Below are positions 8,074 through 12,196 of a stretch of 12,196 nucleotides of DNA, in pieces; position 1 is the first letter of the stretch, and each line of letters begins with the position of its first letter. Position numbers and translations under genes: made by a program. This DNA comes from Dunaliella salina (taxonomy: Eukaryota > Chlorophyta > Chlorophyceae > Chlamydomonadales > Dunaliellaceae): the NCBI GenBank assembly GCA_002284615.2, contig MU070389.1, positions 1-12,196 on the forward strand, in the 5' to 3' direction. A model generated the notes under the pieces. The model did no database searches and had not been told where the DNA came from. It saw nothing but the letters and a program-made list of their open reading frames with translations.

Positions 8074-8743
8074 GGCTGATGATTTCCCCTGGACCTCCAT
8101 GTTGAGAATTTCCAAACTCTACAGAACTTGTAGGGTACAAGTGTCATCTGGATATGATGTAGTAGGACATCTCAACCTTCCATGTGTAAAGGAGTGCAGG
8201 CCTGAAGCCAAGCAAGCCCTGGGGACAGGGCAAGGATGGAGCAGCAGTGTGGCAATCAGGGCAGTGTGGCAATGAAAGCATAAGAAAGTAAGCATGCCTG
8301 AGTATGGCAATGCAAAGAAATATGCTGCTATTTATGGAGGATTACTCCACCCTGGATGAAGAAGATGGTCTTGCACAGGCAGGCCACACACTGCAGTAAC
8401 CAAGTACCACACCACGCCACCACAAAACCCCACATTTAAGTGATTCATGTTGCCTAGTTATATGGTACATGATTTGCACATGACAGAACACTCCTGAAAG
8501 GAAAGACAAAACAGCAAGACAAACGCAGGGGAAAGAAAGAAACGCTCAAGCAATAAGACCAGGACCTGTAGCTACACACCGAGTCAAGGAAACAAGAAGG
8601 CACTAGGATTGCAACTCCAAGGGACGAGACTGAGAGCCAAGTTCAAGTTCTGGTCCGCAGCAATGCAAGGATGGTCATGCGAGAGTGAGCCGGCAAGGAG
8701 GGCTGCCTCTTTTGGCAGGCAACAAGGTCTTTCAGCCCTTATA
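8074..8743. other. Non-coding flank and probable 3' region of the LINE fragment
   Basis: No gene seen. A small 17-base-spaced direct repeat (gcagtgtggcaat at 8244-8256 and 8261-8273) is present. Since the LINE-like ORF ends at 8744 on the minus strand, the sequence just below that point is probably its 3' untranslated region. I see no poly(A) tail or clear end. Confidence 0.4.
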
Positions 8744-9489
8744 TTAACAAATTCTTAGTATGCATATGCTCCTGGAGTCTTCCTGCAGGTTGCAAAACCG
8801 GAGTTTCCGCACTGAGTTCAAGGTACTTGGGCAGGCAACCCACCGCACATGCTCGTTCACGTTGGGACAGGGGTGAGCAAGCAACCATACATGCATGGGG
8901 AGCACTGAAGTGCCAGGAGGCAGATTTTTAGCCAGGACATCCACTGCCGCTTGGGCACAAGGACAGGTCCAAAAGGCGTGCTCCCTCTGCCGAATTGCTT
9001 GCACGTCACAGGCGGCCAAGTCCGCGGCCCACCACCCACAAACACATGCCCAGCCTCTGGCCCATGGCCCCCTGTCCCTGGGACGGCATGCAAGAGCAGG
9101 CGCCAGACCTCCATCCACTCATTGCCCCAACGAAGCCTCCACACCTCATGGATCCTGTCAGAGAGGTCATTGGCAAGATGATTGGCTTGGGGAGACAGGT
9201 CAGGCGCAGGCAAGGAGGCCGAGGAGAGCTGGAAAGCTGCCACTTGCCAAAAGCCTTTGGAGGAGAGGTTAAGGTGGCCTTGGGCGGTGTGCCAATGGAG
9301 AGGGCCTTGGCCCCGCCCTAGGCCCCGCCTCTGCCCCTCTGGGCCTCCTTGCTGCTGCCGATGGGTAGCCCGATGCCCCTGCTCCTCTTGAAGCTCCTGT
9401 TGGGGCCTATGAAGGGTCTCTTGGAGAAGCCCATGTTGCTCCTGCCCATGCCACAGTGATCCTTTCCCTGCGGTCGGTGTGGATACAGA
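8744..9489 (-). pseudogene. LINE ORF2 C-terminal fragment with zinc-knuckle, frameshifted
   Basis: The first minus frame is open from about 9489 to 8857 and includes a Gln-rich stretch (LLQETLHRPQQELQEEQ), then SDRIHEVWRLRWGNEWMEVW followed by RLLLHAVPGTGGHG. The second frame (to TAA at 8746-8744) carries WACVCGWWAADLAACD, then REHAFWTCPCAQAAVDVL, then MHVWLLAHPCPNVNEHVRWV. The W-L-W-N-x(4)-E-V-W-R-L lead and the C-x-C-G ... H-x-F-W-x-C-P-x-A pattern match the zf-RVT-like region after the reverse transcriptase in L1-type LINEs. The change of frame near 9050-9075 marks decay or a sequencing error. No reverse transcriptase core is present upstream, so this is 5'-truncated, as LINE copies usually are. 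A Gln-rich segment this close to the knuckle is unusual. Confidence 0.6.
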
Positions 9490-9595
9490 AAATTAATGGG
9501 AAAAAGGATCGTTTCCAAATCCGATAATTTACATGGTGTTAGGCAGGAGGGTGGAAAAAATTTTCCAAGGACAGCATGTGTAAATTTTGGGCCGG

Positions 9596-9630
9596 CCCCC
9601 CCNNANCCCCCCCCCCCCCAAAACCCCCCC
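9596..9630. repeat. Poly-C run with unresolved bases
   Basis: A run of C interrupted by N at 9603, 9604 and 9606 and by a short A tract. It is preceded by ttttgggccgg. The exact length is not reliable. Confidence 0.8.
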
Positions 9631-9992
9631 TTCCAGTGCCCCAATCCAGACAACAAGGGTACCAATCTACTCCTCTTTCAAATTGCTATCAGCCTGCAGA
9701 CTCAGCGTAATGAAATATTGAGTCCCAGCAGAGTTATTAGGCAAAAACTGAGGAGCGGACGCCCATGCATACCTGCCCTACCAGGTACCCAAAACTGGCA
9801 TGTGAGTTCACAAATTGCCCTCCTGATTTCAGCAAGAACACATCATATATTGTCACTATCCTGGGAGTTTGGATTGATATGCTGCATGTTTACCTCCACA
9901 CCCCTTGCTGCTCAGACCCTCTCGCGCTCGGCACTGACTCACAGCCATACACACTGACCCACCCTTTTACTTAATTTGCCCAAAAAAAGGTG

Positions 9993-10222
9993 GCAATTGA
10001 CAGCTCTTGAGCCCAGGAATCCAAAGATATATTTAAATTCCTGTAGAAGTGGCTCAGGAAAATTCTAGAGGGGGGGTCCCAAAAAGTCGGAACCCCCCCC
10101 NNCCCCCCCCCCCCCCCCCCCCCCGGCCCNCTCCNNNCGGNCCCATNNNNANACCAATCGATAGCTTTCGAGCTCAGGATTTTGATTATATAGTTTTTAT
10201 TCGGATTGACAGTTGCCGTCCA
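9993..10222. repeat. Diverged direct repeat pair flanking the second poly-C run
   Basis: caattgacagctcttgagcc (from 9994) and caatcgatagctttcgagct (from 10155) begin copies that agree at about 21 of the first 27 bases, then continue into similar A/T-rich sequence with tatat and attc words. The copies are about 160 bases apart with the poly-C/N block between them. Confidence 0.5.
10093..10152. repeat. Poly-C run followed by an N-rich patch
   Basis: About 32 bases of C (10093-10124, with two Ns), then a patch with Ns up to 10152. It is preceded by gggggggtcccaaaaagtcgg, so a G run and a C run are close together and could fold back on each other. Base calls are unreliable. Confidence 0.8.
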
Positions 10223-10250
10223 AAAGTTATACGAACTTCACCCTCCTGTG

Positions 10251-11442
10251 TTAGGTATCCTTTTCCTCATTGGTGCTGGGAACGTTTCCATTGTCCACAC
10301 AATTTCTTTTCGCTTTCGTTTCTGCTTGACGGCAAGTGCCATTGCAGCATCCCCTGCAACCAAGACATAAAACTTCTACATTGACATTGGGCCTTGAGTC
10401 AAGAAGTTTGAGTGCGTGGTCCGCTGGGCATACCGCTGGGTATGCAATTCTCGAAAAGAAACAGAACCGGAGAAGGGCACACTTTTCCTCAGGAAGATAG
10501 AAAGTCCAAAGCATTGGCAGGCAAATGAAACTTGGTAGCAACGTCAGAACTTCACATCAAGACTTGGGAAAAGTGTCAATGACTGAGTTTGTATACTGGA
10601 AAATCAGAGCAATTTTGGTTTCCCAGTGCCTACATCGACACTTTGTATACAAAGAAGGCAGCATGTTTGTTTATGCAGTCCATTTCAGATTTCTCACATC
10701 ACCAAAGAAAGCAGCAGCAGCATTTAGGTTGTGATTGAATCAGGATCCGAGAACAAACCGACTTACTTGTTTTCAACATGGACAACTGCCATCTTGTCAC
10801 GTCCTTTTGTGCTGTGTTTCCGCGATAAGCGTCTTTTCAGCTTTCCCCAAAGACTCTGCTTGGCTTTGTCTACCCGCTGGGCAGTGGCCGCTGCATGCTG
10901 CTGGTACTGCTGAAGCTGCTCTGTGGTTATCTCGGTGCACCTCATTGAAGCCTGGAATCGGGCAATCCTGTCCTGTGTGCTCATCTGGGAAGTGCACCCG
11001 AACCTCTGGCCTGCTGCAGGCGAGGCCCCTTGCCCCCTCCCAGACATGCTACCCTTCCTTCCCTCATCTGTCCCCTCTCCCATCGCTGTTTTACCCCCTT
11101 GTTCACCCTCCCCCTGCAGATCCAGCTGTCGAGCCCCCCCTTTGTCGGTACTATTGCCATGTTTCCCGTGCTGGTTGTATGCCGTGCTCGAAGCCAGGAG
11201 CACGCTGCGCACACCCCTGCCAACGGGGGCTAACGCCTGAGCTGTCCCATGCACTGCTCTGCCAGCCTTCCCTACCTCATTGGCTAATTCTACACAGGTC
11301 TAAGGCCTTCGAAAAAAGCACGGGCTCCTTCATCCAGTCCTTTCAACGCTTGAGACCAGCACCAGAGAGCGAACAGCGCAAGCAGCACATATGTCAGCAG
11401 CCCCAGCAACCCCAGCAGAAGCAGCCAACCCCAGACGGTCAT
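10251..11442 (-). CDS. Probable spliced gene: membrane-anchored, basic Gln-rich protein, unknown function
   Basis: Segment 1 starts at ATG 11442 and gives a hydrophobic helix (WLLLLGLLGLLTYVLLALFA) followed by an amphipathic stretch (KGLDEGARAFFEGL), ending at TAG 11292-11290. Segment 2, in the next frame, is open from about 11303 to 10763. It starts VELANEVGKAGRAVHGTAQA and ends in a basic Gln-rich helix (TEQLQQYQQHAAATAQRVDK then LWGKLKRRLSRKHS). The two fit as one protein if one base is missing or a short intron is spliced near 11300. Segment 2 ends at AACAA|GTAAGT (donor 10766-10761). A matching acceptor, GTTGCAG|G (10354), opens a last exon in the right phase, Cys- and Lys-rich, to TAA at 10253-10251. 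No domain is recognised. The hydrophobic helix could be an artefact of CAG-rich sequence read backwards, so the call is moderate. Confidence 0.4.
10354..10766 (-). other. Candidate intron, GTAAGT...TTGCAG
   Basis: The donor GTAAGT (10766-10761) follows AACAA. The acceptor TTTTATGTCTTGGTTGCAG ends at 10354. Splicing completes a Lys codon (AA|G) and continues in the frame GCCNGTCRQAETKAK. The enclosed 413 bases have no coding signal on either strand. Confidence 0.35.
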
Positions 11443-11522
11443 TTCAGTTTCGAGGAATAACGTTTGCATGTGACATCAAAGGACAGTTGGACTCTAAGGA
11501 TAGAATGTACGCCTTCTGTCAG
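11391..11522 (+). CDS. Alternative plus-strand first exon, overlapping the minus gene
   Basis: ATG at 11391 starts MSAAPATPAEAANPRRSFQF, and the frame continues to MYAFCQ followed by CAG|GTAACA, a plausible donor. It overlaps the start of the minus-strand gene by 52 bases. Only one of the two is likely to be real there. If this one is, the minus hydrophobic helix is its shadow. I cannot join it in frame to the 11910 gene with a single simple intron. Confidence 0.25.
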
Positions 11523-11678
11523 GTAACATACTACATACAATTCCAAGCAATATTCTCCATTTATGGGAGCGATGTATGCTCAGCAACATACATCTGATCA
11601 GAAATTCACAATTCTTTACCCGCAACGACTTTTTGGAATTATAAATCAATTCTAATACCGTACAAAATTCGTTCAAAC

Positions 11679-11740
11679 ATCACGAAACATTATGGAACAC
11701 ACCGTTGTGTTCCAAAATGTTTCGTGATCCAAATCACGAA
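11679..11740. repeat. 23-bp near-perfect inverted repeat plus a third copy of its tip
   Basis: 11679-11701 and 11706-11728 are reverse complements with a single mismatch and a 4-base loop (ccgt). The outer 8 bases, atcacgaa, occur a third time at 11733-11740, so 11721-11728 can pair with either neighbour, giving an alternative 8-bp hairpin with loop ccaa. It lies between two divergent gene candidates. Confidence 0.9.
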
Positions 11741-11909
11741 GACCCGTCACGGAAATTGCCTATAATTAGGATCAGCTGCATTTTCGCCCTTGGCCATAAC
11801 GAGAAATTAGTATCAAAAAAATTTTTACTGCGGGGCGTCACGCAAACTGTACTCCTTCAAAACGAGCACTAGGGGCCTTGAAACTTGCCATAGTTCTTAA
11901 GGAGTGAGG

Positions 11910-12196
11910 ATGGAATCTAAGAGGGTTAGGGAGGAGGGGGAGCATGTGCAGGTGCCCACAAAGCCCCATGCAAGCATGCAAGCCCTCTTACAATCCAGCC
12001 CGTCCAAGCCTTCCCCCCTAAAGCAGCCCAAGCAGCAGCAAAGAGAGCTCCAGCAGCTCCTGCAGCAAGGTGAGCAGCTGCGGCTGCAGCTTCAGCAGAA
12101 AGAAAATGAGGTCCTGCAGGAACAAACTCAGGTCCTGGCGCAGCGCAGCGTGTGCGCGTGTGTGCGTGTGTTTGTGCATGTGTGCGTGTGTGCGTG
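11910..12196 (+). CDS. Gln/Leu-rich coiled-coil protein, 5' part only, unknown function
   Basis: ATG at 11910 begins MESKRVREEGEHVQVPTKPH. The frame is open for 95 codons to the window edge. Residues about 25-45 are Ser/Pro/Lys-rich (SSPSKPSPLKQPKQQQ). Residues about 46-80 (RELQQLLQQGEQLRLQLQQK then ENEVLQEQTQVLAQ) have Leu/Val spaced as in a coiled coil with Gln elsewhere. After AQRS the reading becomes Val/Cys/Arg dipeptides encoded by the TG microsatellite, so the exon probably ends near 12149 at AGC|GTGTGC or a nearby site. Another GT site, AAG|GTGAGC at 12069, matches the donor consensus but would cut the coiled coil. No upstream in-frame partner was found. A nuclear or cytoskeletal scaffold is only a guess from composition. 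Confidence 0.5.
   Translation, partial: MESKRVREEGEHVQVPTKPHASMQALLQSSPSKPSPLKQPKQQQRELQQLLQQGEQLRLQLQQKENEVLQEQTQVLAQRSVCACVRVFVHVCVCA
12150..12196. repeat. TG/TGCG microsatellite, continues past the edge
   Basis: Alternating gtgtgcg, with single interruptions (ttt and cat), runs from about 12150 to the end. It is probably intronic given the sudden change in encoded composition. Confidence 0.85.

Larger units (their letters stand above)
9490..10250. other. Gene-free stretch with poly-C runs and unresolved bases
   Basis: No supported gene: open frames here cross poly-C/N segments and are artefacts. The stretch holds two C runs with Ns and a diverged repeat pair, listed separately. Confidence 0.6.

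Noticed and set aside
8895..9321. Plus-strand ORFs of 108-125 codons
   Set aside because: They are antisense to the recognisable LINE C-terminal fragment.
9496..9957. Plus ORF of 153 codons across the first poly-C run
   Set aside because: It includes unresolved bases and poly-Pro; it has no domain and the frame across the run cannot be trusted.
10049..10384. Plus ORF crossing the second poly-C run
   Set aside because: It reads through Ns and a poly-Pro artefact of the C run.
10735..11460. 241-codon plus-strand ORF
   Set aside because: Its product is Cys/Pro/Leu/Ser-rich without domain structure and lies antisense to a more protein-like minus-strand frame; I treat it as shadow.
1..12196. 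tRNA, rRNA or CRISPR array
   Set aside because: No cloverleaf, rRNA-like sequence or spaced identical repeats were seen. The only regular arrays are minisatellites without unique spacers.

Overview
This is a eukaryotic, repeat-rich nuclear window with no bacterial gene layout: no operons, no ribosome binding sites and no long uninterrupted genes. Splice-site-like signals, a LINE-type C-terminal fragment, a PIF/Harbinger DNA transposon, minisatellites, CAG/Gln-rich coding, a (TG)n tract and poly-C runs broken by N calls all fit a draft plant-lineage genome. A chlorophycean green alga (Dunaliella- or Volvox-like) is my best guess, held with low confidence.

Layout. 1-1811: one minus-strand reading frame, rich in Pro, Gln, Arg and Ser, stays open across 1.8 kb except for three stop codons. 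It is a decayed or unspliced gene that I do not recognise. 1812-3470: non-coding and repetitive, with a 35-bp minisatellite of seven copies (2115-2359), a 76-bp-spaced duplication before it and a 2 x 40-bp repeat at 3391-3470. 3471-5239: no confident gene; weak minus-strand exon candidates (4130-4570 and 4689-5088) and an in-frame 27-bp repeat (4203-4283).

5243-8070: a 2,828-bp PIF/Harbinger transposon, flanked by a TTA target duplication and bounded by inverted repeats, with extra copies of the terminal motif inside each end. Its DDE transposase is recognisable on the plus strand (first D, second D and E all visible) but broken twice: by a 175-bp insertion flanked by a 10-bp direct repeat in the catalytic core, and by an apparent 2-bp deletion at the Leu-His-Asn motif near the C-terminal end of the nuclease domain. 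The ends still look intact, so this copy is probably a passenger that needs transposase from elsewhere.

8074-9489: non-coding sequence, then the C-terminal zinc-knuckle part of a LINE-type ORF on the minus strand, frameshifted. 9490-10250: poly-C runs with unresolved bases and a diverged repeat pair. 10251-11442: a probable minus-strand gene of unknown function with an N-terminal hydrophobic segment and a basic, Gln-rich C-terminal part, apparently spliced and perhaps frameshifted. Between it and a plus-strand gene starting at 11910 lies a 23-bp near-perfect inverted repeat. The plus-strand gene encodes a Gln/Leu-rich coiled coil and runs off the window into a TG microsatellite.

Most of the window is mobile-element debris. 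The most informative objects are the Harbinger element with its nested insertion, and the divergent pair of unknown genes at the right end.
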